A DNA stretch of 64,000 bases from Bacillota bacterium (GCA_023407175.1 JAEYMU010000025.1:124001-188000), one strand, 5' to 3'. Shown: positions 42,774-51,823, numbered from the stretch's first letter. Program-made: numbers and translations. The notes: generated by a model not told the origin, from the sequence alone.

Positions 42774-43928
42774 ATGATGATTAAAACATTCGGTTACTAT
42801 TTGTTTGCATTCGTTTATCTGCTGTGTAAGGCACTGCCCGTGAAGGATAAGAGAGTGTTCTGCATTCTGACCCATGATGACGGGGAAGGGAGTAATGTAA
42901 GCATTGCTGTCAAGGCTTTGGACAGCAAAAGAGCAGGCTATACCTTCCGGTATCTGACCAAAGGGGATACCCAGGCGGTGAAAAGTCTGCACGGATTGAT
43001 AACACTGCTTCGTTTTTTCTTTATAAAGCCCTGCGAGCTTGCAAGAGCGGAGATCGTACTGCTGGATAATATCTTTCTTCCCTATGCCTATTTAAGACGC
43101 AGGAAGGGCACCAAGGTGATACAGCTCTGGCATGGAACCGGCTCCATCAAAAAGTTTGGACAGGATGTAAACCAGGGAAAGCTTAAGATACTTGAGAAAC
43201 GGGCGAATTCAAATATTACACACCTGATCGTAAATTCCCAGGTTACGAAACGGCAGTATGCAGGTGCCTTTGGAGTTAAGGAAGAGGTGGTCTATCCGAT
43301 CGGTCTGCCCAGAACAGATGAACTGTTTTGGAGGATGCGCAAGTTAGAGCAGACAGGAAAGAATCCGGATAAGGAGTACATATACCGGAAATATCAGATA
43401 CCCATGGATAAGAAATTAATCCTGTACGCTCCCACCTTCCGTGACAATGAGGAAGAAAATCCGAAGCTGATCGAGCTTATTACCGAGCTTGAAAAAGAGC
43501 TTTCCCGGGAGTATTATCTCGGACTTCGCCTGCACCCGTATATTGCGGAAATTTACCGGCAAGAGAAGCTGGAGGGAAGAATCTGCCAGTTCACCTTTGA
43601 GAAGGATTTGAATGCCCTGCTGATGGCTTCCGATATTTTGATCACGGATTATTCCTCCATCATCTTTGAATACTGTATCACAAAGCGTCCGATGATTTTC
43701 TATGCTTATGATTATAACGAATTTTACGATACCGGAAGGGGATATTATTGTGCCTATGAGGAGTTTGTTCCCGGACCGGTTGCATATCGGTGCAAGGATG
43801 TTGTTAAGCTATTGAAGGAATATGAATTCCGCGCCCTGGATGTGGAAGCCTTTATCCGGGAGAATTATAAGTATGCAGACGGCAATGCGACAAAACGTCT
43901 GATTCAGTTAATTGAGGGCAGCCTATAA
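42774..43928 (+). CDS. CDP-glycerol glycerophosphotransferase (TagB-like)
   Basis: 384 residues. The N-terminus is hydrophobic (TFGYYLFAFVYLLCKALP, about 4-21), perhaps membrane-associated. Core motifs are IQLWHGTGSIKKFG, YAPTFRDNEEE and ITDYSSIIFEYCITKRPM. It is more diverged from the other two and shorter, closer to TagB-like primases that add the first glycerol phosphate to the linkage unit. That role is inferred. It ends the forward half of the cluster and converges on the LCP gene. Confidence 0.9.
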   Translation: MMIKTFGYYLFAFVYLLCKALPVKDKRVFCILTHDDGEGSNVSIAVKALDSKRAGYTFRYLTKGDTQAVKSLHGLITLLRFFFIKPCELARAEIVLLDNIFLPYAYLRRRKGTKVIQLWHGTGSIKKFGQDVNQGKLKILEKRANSNITHLIVNSQVTKRQYAGAFGVKEEVVYPIGLPRTDELFWRMRKLEQTGKNPDKEYIYRKYQIPMDKKLILYAPTFRDNEEENPKLIELITELEKELSREYYLGLRLHPYIAEIYRQEKLEGRICQFTFEKDLNALLMASDILITDYSSIIFEYCITKRPMIFYAYDYNEFYDTGRGYYCAYEEFVPGPVAYRCKDVVKLLKEYEFRALDVEAFIRENYKYADGNATKRLIQLIEGSL

Positions 43929-43940
43929 TTGCCTGTCATA

Positions 43941-43990
43941 GACAAAAAGAAAGCAGCCGGCAGGTTACCGCGAGGAACCTGCCGGCTGCT
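43941..43990 (-). terminator. Terminator of the LCP/sugar-transferase operon
   Basis: A perfect 15-bp stem (AGCAGCCGGCAGGTT, loop 9 nt) is followed on the minus strand by TTTCTTTTTGTC. It may also serve the convergent forward operon, where the tail is poor. A second perfect 8-bp hairpin (GTGTGCCC/GGGCACAC, 43998-44016) sits just before it. Confidence 0.85.
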
Positions 43991-44025
43991 ATTATAGGTG
44001 TGCCCGACGGGCACACTGTTTATAA

Positions 44026-45042
44026 TTACTGAAGGCTTGTAATATAATCCGAGTATTCCTGTACAGTGGCGCTTGGCGTATAATTTGCCTGATCAAACAG
44101 GAATTCATGAAGCTTGGTTACATTGGCTGCCAAATCAATTGGGAACACATAGGATATGCCATTATACTTATGTGCATCCTTCTCAAATGGAAAGCCGGTC
44201 TGATCAACAATATCATAGGATAGGATGTCCTTGGCCAGACTTAGAAGCTCGGTATCGCTTAAGTTGGTAGAAACCTGAGGAAATACCTGGTCGATAAAGC
44301 TGTTAATGGTTGCGATATTAGAGGACTTAAGCTTCTCAAAGATTTTGGTAACCACCGTTCTCTGGCGCTCTGTCCTGGTGAAATCGCCACCGGAGGTATA
44401 ACGAATTCTTGCATAGGCGCAGGCCTGTGTTCCGTTGAGCGTCTGTTTTCCTGCGGAGGTAATACCGGCAACATCCGTATCATTAATCCGATTCAGCTCC
44501 CGGACATAGCCATTCAGCCATTTAACCTCATTGTCCTGAACATCGATCTCAACACCGCCCAGCAAATCAACGGCATATACAACGGCTTTAAAGTTAACAG
44601 TCACATATTCGGAGATATCCAGGTCAAAATTCTTGTTAAGCGTAGTGAGTGCAAGGGAATAACCGCCCCGGTAGTAGGCTGCATTAATCTTGTCATAGGC
44701 ATCCTTGTCGATAATCTTGACATAGGTATCCCGGTATACGCTTGCCAGCTTTACATCCTTGGTTTTGTTGTTGATGCTTGCGATAATGATGACATCGCTG
44801 TGGGTGCTTTTTTCAAGGAGGTTATCCCTGGAATCACCGCCGAAGAGAGCGATGGTACGATAACCGTCGATATTTACATTTTCATTTTTCTGAATATTTT
44901 CATCCTGGCTGGTATCCCGATTGATTTTATGAATGGAACGGTACGCATAGATACCCACAGCCAGAGCAATTGCAGCCAATACGGCCATTTCGCAGATAAA
45001 AATTATCATAAACCTGCGCTTTTTCTTTTTTGTTTTCGCCAT
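44026..45042 (-). CDS. LytR-CpsA-Psr (LCP) family ligase
   Basis: 338 residues. A lysine-rich cytosolic start (AKTKKKKRRFM) and one membrane helix (about 12-33) are followed by an LCP domain outside the membrane: TIALFGGDSRDN, SDVIIIASINNKTKDVKLAS, YRDTYVKI, then GAYARIRYTSGGDFTRTERQR-like Arg-rich motif (ACAYARIRYTSGGDF). LCP enzymes transfer polymers from polyprenyl phosphate to peptidoglycan. Beside teichoic-acid genes it is the likely attachment enzyme. It is co-transcribed with the sugar transferase upstream (25 bp gap). Confidence 0.93.
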   Translation of the reverse strand: MAKTKKKKRRFMIIFICEMAVLAAIALAVGIYAYRSIHKINRDTSQDENIQKNENVNIDGYRTIALFGGDSRDNLLEKSTHSDVIIIASINNKTKDVKLASVYRDTYVKIIDKDAYDKINAAYYRGGYSLALTTLNKNFDLDISEYVTVNFKAVVYAVDLLGGVEIDVQDNEVKWLNGYVRELNRINDTDVAGITSAGKQTLNGTQACAYARIRYTSGGDFTRTERQRTVVTKIFEKLKSSNIATINSFIDQVFPQVSTNLSDTELLSLAKDILSYDIVDQTGFPFEKDAHKYNGISYVFPIDLAANVTKLHEFLFDQANYTPSATVQEYSDYITSLQ

Positions 45043-45067
45043 GATAACCTGTGCCTTCTTTCTTTTT

Positions 45068-46492
45068 TTAATAGGCGTTTTTATTAATAAAGCCCTTAAA
45101 TACAGTCAAGAATAATATTTTGATATCAAGGCCCAGAGTCCAGTTTTCAATATAGTACAAATCGTGGTCAATACGCTTTCTTATGGAGGTATCGCCACGG
45201 TAACCGTTAATCTGTGCCCATCCCGTAAGTCCTGGAGATACCTGATGCTTGATCATGTAACGGGGTATTTCTTCCTTAAATTTATCAACAAAGAAGGGCC
45301 GTTCCGGTCTTGGACCTACCAGACTCATGTCACCCTTTAATACGTTGAATAATTGAGGAAGCTCATCAATGCTGGTTTTTCTTATGAATTTTCCGATTCC
45401 GGTAACACGCGGATCGTGCTTGGTGGTCCAGGCCTTCTTTTCTTCATTCTCAGACTGGATTTCCATGGAACGGAACTTGTACATCTTAAATTTCTTATTG
45501 TGTTTTCCAATACGAACCTGTGAAAAAATAACCGGTCCGGGAGAAGTGATTTTAATGATCAGTGCAACCAGAAGCATTGGAATGGCAGCAATAATCAATG
45601 CAGCGATTGCTCCGGCAATATCTACGAGTCTCTTTATAATGCGATTATAGGTATTACTAAGAGGAACATTGCGTATATTAATAACAGGCAGACCGTACAA
45701 ATCCTCCGTATAAGGAGTTGTCGGAATGAAGCTGTAATAATCGGGGACAAACTTTGTATGAACCCCTGATTTTTCACAGATTCCGACAATTGTTTCAAGC
45801 TTTTCATACTCCTTGACACTCAAGGTAATGGCAATTTCATCCAGATTCATCTTGGCAAGAAAGGCATGAAGATGCGTTATCGTCCCAATTACCGGAATAT
45901 GCTTGTACATGGTACCTACCTCAATATTATCATCCAGAATACCATGGATATAGTATCCCCACTGAGGGTTTGCAAATATACGGTCAATATACGACTCTGC
46001 CGCATGTCCATATCCAACAAGTAAAACATGCTTTAAATTATAGCCCCTGCGGCGGGCAGCCTTAAGAATATGGGAAAGCACCACACGAAAGGTCAGTCCC
46101 AGGACGATATTCAGTGCAAAGAAAAGCCAGATATAGCCTCTGGAAATATTAAATTCCTTGATCATATATAAATAAGCAGCGAAGAAGGCCAGACCGAAGG
46201 TATTGGCAACAAAAAGGTTAAATACATCGGACCAGCTGCGTTTACTCCGCTTTGGGGTGTATAAATGGCAGAAATAGTATACAAATAAATATAAGGGCAC
46301 CAAAAGCAGCAAACGCTTGGCATAATCCCCGAGAGGCAGATAGGTTCCCGGTTTTACATGAAGAAGGGGAATTATTTTTGTAAAGACGCTTTCGAATCTA
46401 AGATAATAGGTTAATAAATATGAGATAACAATAATGCAGGCGTCCATCAGAACGTGCACTCTGTTAAACATCTTTTGATTGTCTTTTATCAT
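45068..46492 (-). CDS. Polyprenyl-phosphate sugar-1-phosphate transferase (WcaJ/CpsE type)
   Basis: 474 residues from the ATG at 46492 (GGAG upstream within the leader element); a longer frame to 46540 runs through that element. Four or five N-terminal membrane helices, a Rossmann-like middle domain (LLVGYGHAAESYIDRI) and the C-terminal bacterial sugar transferase domain (FKMYKFRSM, TSIDELPQLFNVLKGDMSL, VGPRPERPFF). It starts polymer synthesis by placing a sugar phosphate on undecaprenyl phosphate at the inner face. It faces away from htrA and has its own promoter. Confidence 0.93.
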   Translation of the reverse strand: MIKDNQKMFNRVHVLMDACIIVISYLLTYYLRFESVFTKIIPLLHVKPGTYLPLGDYAKRLLLLVPLYLFVYYFCHLYTPKRSKRSWSDVFNLFVANTFGLAFFAAYLYMIKEFNISRGYIWLFFALNIVLGLTFRVVLSHILKAARRRGYNLKHVLLVGYGHAAESYIDRIFANPQWGYYIHGILDDNIEVGTMYKHIPVIGTITHLHAFLAKMNLDEIAITLSVKEYEKLETIVGICEKSGVHTKFVPDYYSFIPTTPYTEDLYGLPVINIRNVPLSNTYNRIIKRLVDIAGAIAALIIAAIPMLLVALIIKITSPGPVIFSQVRIGKHNKKFKMYKFRSMEIQSENEEKKAWTTKHDPRVTGIGKFIRKTSIDELPQLFNVLKGDMSLVGPRPERPFFVDKFKEEIPRYMIKHQVSPGLTGWAQINGYRGDTSIRKRIDHDLYYIENWTLGLDIKILFLTVFKGFINKNAY

Positions 46493-46550
46493 ATCTAATC
46501 TCCATTCTGCCGCTGACCCGCAAATTTTGGGCGGCAGCACAATATTTTCA
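46493..46550 (-). promoter_or_regulatory. Hairpin-SD leader element, copy 3
   Basis: On the minus strand CTGCCGC and GCGGCAG form a perfect 7-bp stem (46531-46537 with 46507-46513), with inner CCC/GGG around AAAATTTGC. AATGGAGATTAGAT follows and the ATG comes 14 nt after the stem. Core CGCCCAAA...CGGG is shared with copies 1 and 2, while the stem bases differ in a compensating way. Confidence 0.65.
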
Positions 46551-46600
46551 CGCTAATGTCTATGCTGGAGAAAAATAAAAATCCCTTGGGTAACTTCTCT

Positions 46601-46629
46601 AATATAATACATGATTATATGGAATTCAA
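46601..46629 (-). promoter_or_regulatory. Sigma-A promoter of the sugar-transferase operon
   Basis: Minus strand TTGAAT (46629-46624), 17-bp spacer, TATATT (46606-46601). The leader of about 100 nt contains leader element copy 3. Confidence 0.7.
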
Positions 46630-46772
46630 CAATAAATTTTTTCTTAAGAATATTTAAAATATCATTCCTTTCTTTATTTATTTTAAAATTTTCACAAACT
46701 ATACACAAAACTCTGTTACACTCTCAAATATAAAGCGATGGAGATAAAACTCTAACTGAAAGGAGAATACTT

Positions 46773-48197
46773 ATGACGGAGTTTAATAATAATCAGAACC
46801 AGGATGGCAGTAGGGATTATGACAGAATGAATAATCCAAATCAGAATAATAAAGAGCCCGAATACAGCTTTTGGGCGGAGCAGGTACCTGGTAATTCATA
46901 TAATTACCAAAACCAGGGACCTAATTACTGGCAATATGGAAATCCCACTCCAAATATAAATCAGACAAGGAACGCACCAAAACAGAAGAAAGAGAAAAAA
47001 GGCGGAGGCAAGGTGGTAAAATTTTTAACCAAGGCAGTCTGCTTTGGTCTGATTGCAGGGATTTCCTTTATCGGCTTGCAGAAAATAGTCGATGCAATAT
47101 ATCCCGGATCCACACCGATCGGAATTATTGCTTCTGAGGATAATAAAAAATATGAGATAAGCTATACGGATTCGGCTTCTGTAAAGACAGCGGACCAGTC
47201 GGCCGTATCCAAGGTAGCCAGCAGTACAATGCCATCCATTGTATCAATCAATTGCACCGCTACCCAGACCGCCCAGGACTGGTTTGGCCAGCAATACAGC
47301 CAGGATGTTGAGAGCAGCGGCTCCGGTATCATCGTAGGCAAAACAGAGGAAGAGCTATTGATTGCCACTAATAATCATGTTATTGAGGGTGCCAATGAAA
47401 CCTATGTAACCTTTATAGATGGAACAAAGGCGGAAGCTGTTATAAAAGGTACCGATACGACAGCAGACCTTGCCGTAGTGTCGGTTGATATAACCCAATT
47501 ATCCGAGGATACACTTAATGCGATATCAGTCGCAAAGCTGGGGGATTCAGATTCCGTTAAGGTTGGGGAGATAGCAGTAGCCATCGGTAATGCTTTAGGC
47601 TATGGACAGTCCTTGACCGTTGGCTATATCAGTGCAAAGGATCGTGAAGTTGAAGTATCCGATGGAAATAAAATGACCTTCCTGCAGACAGATGCAGCAA
47701 TCAATCCTGGTAACAGCGGCGGAGCCTTAATTAATATTGAAGGCGAAGTAATCGGAATTAATACCGTAAAATATGCATCGGATGAGGTTGAGGGAATGGG
47801 TTATGCAATACCGATATCCAGTGCCTCGCCAATTATCACAGAGCTGATGAATCGTGAAACCTTGAGTGAAGAGGAGCAGGGCTATCTGGGTATCAGCTGC
47901 GTAGATGTAACAGAGGAAGCATCTGCTTATTATAATATTCCTGTCGGCGTATATATTAAGGATGCGACCAAGGGTGCAGCAGCTGATAAAGCAGGTTTAA
48001 AGGCAGAGGATATCATCACAAAGGTAAATGACATCGAAATCACTTCCGCAGAGCAGTTGACGGAATATGTGCACAGTCTCAAGGTTGGAACTGTTGTTAC
48101 GGTAACCTATATGCGCAATACGGACGGTCAATATAATGAGGCAAAGGTGGATGTTACCTTAGGGCAGAATCCGGAGCTATCGAAGAATGTCGAGTAA
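46773..48197 (+). CDS. htrA: HtrA/DegP-type membrane serine protease
   Basis: 474 residues. A cytosolic Asn/Gln-rich N-terminus (about 1-85) precedes a membrane helix (about 88-108) and a trypsin-like protease with triad H202 (NNHVIEG), D232 (TADLAVV) and S315 (NPGNSGGAL), then a single PDZ domain (about 370-465; GYLGISCVDVTEEA). It degrades misfolded proteins at the outer membrane face. GAAAGGAG lies upstream. It stands alone, divergent from the sugar-transferase operon, with a strong terminator behind it. The promoter is not clear. Confidence 0.95.
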   Translation: MTEFNNNQNQDGSRDYDRMNNPNQNNKEPEYSFWAEQVPGNSYNYQNQGPNYWQYGNPTPNINQTRNAPKQKKEKKGGGKVVKFLTKAVCFGLIAGISFIGLQKIVDAIYPGSTPIGIIASEDNKKYEISYTDSASVKTADQSAVSKVASSTMPSIVSINCTATQTAQDWFGQQYSQDVESSGSGIIVGKTEEELLIATNNHVIEGANETYVTFIDGTKAEAVIKGTDTTADLAVVSVDITQLSEDTLNAISVAKLGDSDSVKVGEIAVAIGNALGYGQSLTVGYISAKDREVEVSDGNKMTFLQTDAAINPGNSGGALINIEGEVIGINTVKYASDEVEGMGYAIPISSASPIITELMNRETLSEEEQGYLGISCVDVTEEASAYYNIPVGVYIKDATKGAAADKAGLKAEDIITKVNDIEITSAEQLTEYVHSLKVGTVVTVTYMRNTDGQYNEAKVDVTLGQNPELSKNVE

Positions 48198-48243
48198 TAA
48201 AACCGAAAGGATTTAATCAATAGAAATTATAATTTCATAGAGA

Positions 48244-48298
48244 AAATACCGGATTACAGAATGAGAGAGCTGTCTGTAATCCGGTATTTTTCTTTTTT
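48244..48298 (+). terminator. htrA terminator
   Basis: Perfect 17-bp stem beginning AAATACCGGATTACAGA, 12-nt loop, then TTTTTCTTTTTT. Confidence 0.92.
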
Positions 48299-48331
48299 CG
48301 AATCATTAATGAAAGCTTAATAATTCGCCTA

Positions 48332-48360
48332 TTGAATGATAGTGCTTAATAAGATATAAT
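48332..48360 (+). promoter_or_regulatory. Sigma-A promoter of clpX-like gene
   Basis: TTGAAT (48332-48337), exact 17-bp spacer, TATAAT (48355-48360). Confidence 0.75.
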
Positions 48361-48415
48361 CGTGATATATTTGATAGGCTGCATTGGTGAGTTTTTCCTG
48401 ATAGGAGGTTTATTT

Positions 48416-49822
48416 ATGAGTAATATAGATGATAATAGCAATAATAAGAATATAGATGACCATAAAGAGCATGGGGATTATGAGGAGGTGTGTTATCTGT
48501 GCCGCAGACCCGAGAGCAAGGTTGGCAAGATGATACATATTCCCAATCAGATCAGCATTTGCTCAGACTGTATGCAAAAGACCTTTGACGCCATTAATAA
48601 GGGAGATAATCCTTATATGCAGATGATGGGTTTTTCGCCGAATATGATTAATCTTACAAATCTGCAAAATGAAATTCCCAAAGCGCAGAAGTTAAAGAAA
48701 AGTAAACCGGAGGAAAGCGATGAGGCCCAGGTTTTTGACCGTAAGAGTATTCCCTCGCCCCATATCATCAAGGCGAGCCTGGATGAATTTATCATAGGCC
48801 AGGAGCATGCCAAGAAGGTAATCTCCGTTGCTGTATATAACCATTATAAGCGTATAGGTACCGCTCTAAATCCGGAGATTGAAATTGAAAAATCCAATAT
48901 GCTGATGATTGGACCGACGGGAAGCGGTAAGACCTATCTGGTTAAGACCCTTGCGAAGCTTCTGAACGTACCCCTTGCAATCACAGATGCCACTTCACTG
49001 ACTGAAGCGGGTTATATCGGTGATGATGTAGAGAGTGTTATATCAAAGCTGCTTTCAGCAGCGGACAATGATGTAAAGAAAGCGGAGCAGGGTATCGTAT
49101 TTATCGATGAGATTGATAAAATCGCTAAGAAGCGTAATACCAACAGCCGGGATGTCAGCGGAGAATCTGTACAGCAGGGACTTCTTAAGCTGCTGGAGGG
49201 AAGTGATGTGGAGGTGCCAGTTGGTGCCACCTCAAAGAATGCCATGGTGCCGCTGACCACGGTTAACACACAGAATATTTTGTTTATCTGCGGCGGCGCA
49301 TTTCCCGAGCTGGATAAAATCATTAAAGCAAGGCTGAATAAGCAAAGCTCCATCGGCTTTAAGGCTGATTTAAAGGATAAGTATGATGAGGAGCCAAATC
49401 TCTTATCCAAGGTTACTCTTGATGATTTAAGAGAGTACGGCATGATACCGGAATTTTTGGGAAGGCTTCCGATTATGTATACATTAGAGGGGCTGACCAG
49501 GGAAATGCTGGTTAAGGTATTAAAAGAGCCGAAGAATGCAATTCTTAAGCAGTATCAGAAGCTTCTTGCACTCGACGAGGTAGACCTGCAATTTGATCCG
49601 GAAGCTCTGGAGGCAATCGCAGAGAAGGCAATGGAGAAAAAAACCGGCGCCAGGGCATTGCGTGCTATCCTGGAGGAGCTTATGCTGGATATCATGTATG
49701 AGATACCCAAGGATGAGAATATCGGCCGCGTTGTTATAACAAGAGATTATATCGAGGGAAAAGGGGTTCCGGTGATAGAGATGCGGGGAACCGCCCATCC
49801 CAGGATGCTAGGCTGTATCTAA
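48416..49822 (+). CDS. clpX: ClpX-type AAA+ unfoldase
   Basis: 468 residues from ATG 48416 (TAGGAGG upstream). An acidic N-terminal stretch of about 25 residues precedes a C4 zinc-binding domain (CYLC...CSDC, about 27-64). The AAA+ core has Walker A GPTGSGKT, pore loop GYIGDD, Walker B IVFIDEID, sensor LPIMYTLEGLTR region and the ClpP-docking IGF loop (QSSIGFKADL). It should unfold substrates and can dock on ClpP. The gene is not beside clpP, tig or lon as in the usual operon and has its own promoter, so it may be a paralogue. The long linker between zinc domain and ATPase is slightly unusual. Confidence 0.9.
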   Translation: MSNIDDNSNNKNIDDHKEHGDYEEVCYLCRRPESKVGKMIHIPNQISICSDCMQKTFDAINKGDNPYMQMMGFSPNMINLTNLQNEIPKAQKLKKSKPEESDEAQVFDRKSIPSPHIIKASLDEFIIGQEHAKKVISVAVYNHYKRIGTALNPEIEIEKSNMLMIGPTGSGKTYLVKTLAKLLNVPLAITDATSLTEAGYIGDDVESVISKLLSAADNDVKKAEQGIVFIDEIDKIAKKRNTNSRDVSGESVQQGLLKLLEGSDVEVPVGATSKNAMVPLTTVNTQNILFICGGAFPELDKIIKARLNKQSSIGFKADLKDKYDEEPNLLSKVTLDDLREYGMIPEFLGRLPIMYTLEGLTREMLVKVLKEPKNAILKQYQKLLALDEVDLQFDPEALEAIAEKAMEKKTGARALRAILEELMLDIMYEIPKDENIGRVVITRDYIEGKGVPVIEMRGTAHPRMLGCI

Positions 49823-49905
49823 AAACTGCTTGTGCCGACGGGATGCTGCACTCTGACACACCTTGGTGCAAACAATTAGCGAAATAGATAAGGGAGGGAA
49901 TACCG

Positions 49906-50196
49906 ATGTCCTTGATAAGCCGCCTATTTCACAGAAAAGGACAGAAAAAGCAAATCCAGGCGCCGGGACAGGGCCTGACTGATTACGATATGGAAGAAGA
50001 GGACCCGGAGGATGAGGAGGAAACGGCAGGTGAGGAAATGGCCGCGGATGTTTCCGTTGATGATACAAAAGACCAGGAAACCTATGAGATATTGGAACGG
50101 GAGATACTTCCCGCCAAAATCATTTGTCCGGACTGCGGAGGCATCACATTGGAAGGGCTGGAATTTTGCGATAAGTGCGGCGGTGAATTACAATAG
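49906..50196 (+). CDS. Small acidic zinc-ribbon protein
   Basis: 96 residues behind GGGAGGG. A basic start (SLISRLFHRKGQKKQ) precedes a very acidic middle (EEEDPEDEEETAGEEMAAD) and a C-terminal zinc ribbon (CPDCGG, then FCDKCGGEL). The ribbon resembles double-zinc-ribbon domains of unknown adaptor proteins. No further function can be read. It follows the clpX-like gene by 83 bp and might share its transcript, ending at the terminator at 50224. Confidence 0.7.
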   Translation: MSLISRLFHRKGQKKQIQAPGQGLTDYDMEEEDPEDEEETAGEEMAADVSVDDTKDQETYEILEREILPAKIICPDCGGITLEGLEFCDKCGGELQ

Positions 50197-50223
50197 GCTT
50201 AATTCAAGATGATTTTATAAGAG

Positions 50224-50270
50224 GCACCTGATAATCAGCGGTTACCGAGGATTTCAGGTGCGTTCTTTTT
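50224..50270 (+). terminator. Terminator
   Basis: GCACCTGA pairs with TCAGGTGC (extended by AATC/GATT inside), followed by GTTCTTTTT. Confidence 0.8.
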
Positions 50271-50310
50271 GCATAAATGAAAAAAATGGGAAGCTTGTGG
50301 TAAGATTTTG

Positions 50311-50365
50311 TTGACATTGTATAGCCCCAAGGTTATTATATATAAGGATATCACATAGGTGATAT
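50311..50365 (+). promoter_or_regulatory. Promoter and palindromic operator of livJ
   Basis: TTGACA (50311-50316), exact 17-bp spacer, TATTAT (50334-50339). ATATCACATAGGTGATAT (50348-50365), a perfect 7-bp inverted repeat with a 4-bp centre, covers the expected start of transcription, the position of a repressor site. Confidence 0.75.
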
Positions 50366-50398
50366 GAGTATTCCTAATAAATAGGAGGAGAGATGTTT

Positions 50399-51556
50399 AT
50401 GAGAAAGACGAAAAAAATTATATGTCTTATGATGGCTCTAAGTCTGGTAGCAGCAGGCTTCTCAGGCTGTGGAACAAAAGCTGGTTCCACTGACAAATTT
50501 TATATTGGCGGTATCGGACCCATTACAGGAGATGCTGCTGTATACGGACAGAATGTGCAAAATGGTGCACAGCTTGCAGTTGATGAAATCAATGCGGCCG
50601 GCGGAATTAACGGAACCAAGATTGAATTTATGTTTGCTGATGACGAGGCAGACGGTGAGAAGGCAATCAATGCCTATAATACCTTAAAGGATAAGGGTAT
50701 GAAGATATTAATGGGAACGGTAACCTCAGGTGCTTGTACCTCTGTTATTGACAAGACAAATGAGGATGGTATGTTCCAATTAACACCTTCCGCGTCCTCT
50801 ACCGATGTTCTTAAGCTTGGCAATGTATTTCAGGTTTGCTTTACAGACCCCAACATGGGTATTGCTTCTGCACAGTATATAGGACAGAAGGCGCTCGCTA
50901 CTAAGGTCGCAATTATCTATGACAGCTCAGATGTTTATTCATCGGGTATTGAAGCTGCATTTGAGCAGGAGGTAGCAAACCAGAGCTTTGAAATTGTCGC
51001 AAAGGAAGCATTTACTGCGGACAGTAAATCGGATTTCTCCGTACAGCTGCAGAAGGCAAAGGATAACGGGGCAGAGCTGGTTTTCCTTCCGATTTATTAT
51101 AAGGAAGCCTCTTTGATTTTACAGCAGGCTTCAGACCTTGACTATAAACCTGTTTTCTTGGGCTGTGACGGTCTGGACGGTATTCTTACCGTGAATAATT
51201 TTGATACTACATTAGCAGAGGGTACCATATTGCTTACACCTTTTACCGCGGATTCCCCGGAGGATGCTACTCAGAAATTTGTTACCAGCTATAAGGACAA
51301 ATACGGTGATGCACCGAATCAGTTTGCGGCAGATGCTTATGATGCAATTTACATCATCAAGGCTGCAATTGAAAAATCGGGAGCTACTGCAGACATGAGC
51401 ATCTCTAAGCTGGGTGATACGCTGAAGGCTGCCATGAAGGATATCAGCGTTGATGGCCTGACCGGTAACGCTATGACTTGGGCAGATACAGGTGAAGTTA
51501 ATAAGGCTCCTAGAATTTTCAGTATTCAGAGCGGTAAGTACGTATTGGCGGAATAG
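50399..51556 (+). CDS. livJ: Branched-chain amino-acid ABC transporter binding lipoprotein
   Basis: 385 residues from ATG 50399; the ATG at 50393 is an alternative (GGAGG lies 9 and 3 bases before them). Lipoprotein signal with lipobox FSGC (about 22-25), then a Leu/Ile/Val-binding type I fold: FYIGGIGPITGDAAVYGQ, LAVDEINAAGGINGTKIEF, ADDEADGEKAINAYN. It delivers branched-chain amino acids or related molecules to LivHMGF. A hairpin and a second promoter separate it from livH, so binding protein and transporter levels can differ. Confidence 0.92.
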   Translation: MRKTKKIICLMMALSLVAAGFSGCGTKAGSTDKFYIGGIGPITGDAAVYGQNVQNGAQLAVDEINAAGGINGTKIEFMFADDEADGEKAINAYNTLKDKGMKILMGTVTSGACTSVIDKTNEDGMFQLTPSASSTDVLKLGNVFQVCFTDPNMGIASAQYIGQKALATKVAIIYDSSDVYSSGIEAAFEQEVANQSFEIVAKEAFTADSKSDFSVQLQKAKDNGAELVFLPIYYKEASLILQQASDLDYKPVFLGCDGLDGILTVNNFDTTLAEGTILLTPFTADSPEDATQKFVTSYKDKYGDAPNQFAADAYDAIYIIKAAIEKSGATADMSISKLGDTLKAAMKDISVDGLTGNAMTWADTGEVNKAPRIFSIQSGKYVLAE

Positions 51557-51608
51557 AGAATATTAACGGCAGGCGGACATTGTTTATAATAAAGTGATAA
51601 GCTTAAAT

Positions 51609-51633
51609 GGGGGGCTCTGTAACAGAGTCCCCC
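51609..51633 (+). terminator. Hairpin after livJ
   Basis: GGGGGGCTCTG-TAA-CAGAGTCCCCC, an 11-bp stem with one mismatch. The following CTGTTAGTTTCTT is a weak U-tract, so read-through into livH is possible. Confidence 0.6.
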
Positions 51634-51681
51634 TGTTAGTTTCTTGAAATACCGCCAATATTATCAATCATTGTTTTTTGA

Positions 51682-51710
51682 TTGTGTCGTTAAAACTGTT
51701 ATGGTATAAT
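51682..51710 (+). promoter_or_regulatory. Sigma-A promoter of livHMGF
   Basis: TTGTGT (51682-51687), 17-bp spacer, TATAAT (51705-51710). Leader of about 105 nt. Confidence 0.65.
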
Positions 51711-51823
51711 TTTATAAGGCTGTTTTACTTAAGAAATCCTATGCCGGGTAGAATACTTGAGAGGACGAATTCGCAAAGCACCTACATATTTCTGAATAAA
51801 GCAATCTGCAGACGGGGGTAGTT

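Noticed and set aside
43998..44016. GTGTGCCC start resembling the 5' end of the group II intron remnant
   Set aside because: It is simply half of a perfect palindrome GTGTGCCC-GAC-GGGCACAC, with no further intron sequence after it.
45369..45650. 93-codon forward frame opposite the sugar-transferase gene
   Set aside because: Antisense to a clearly coding, conserved sequence; shadow of the real gene.
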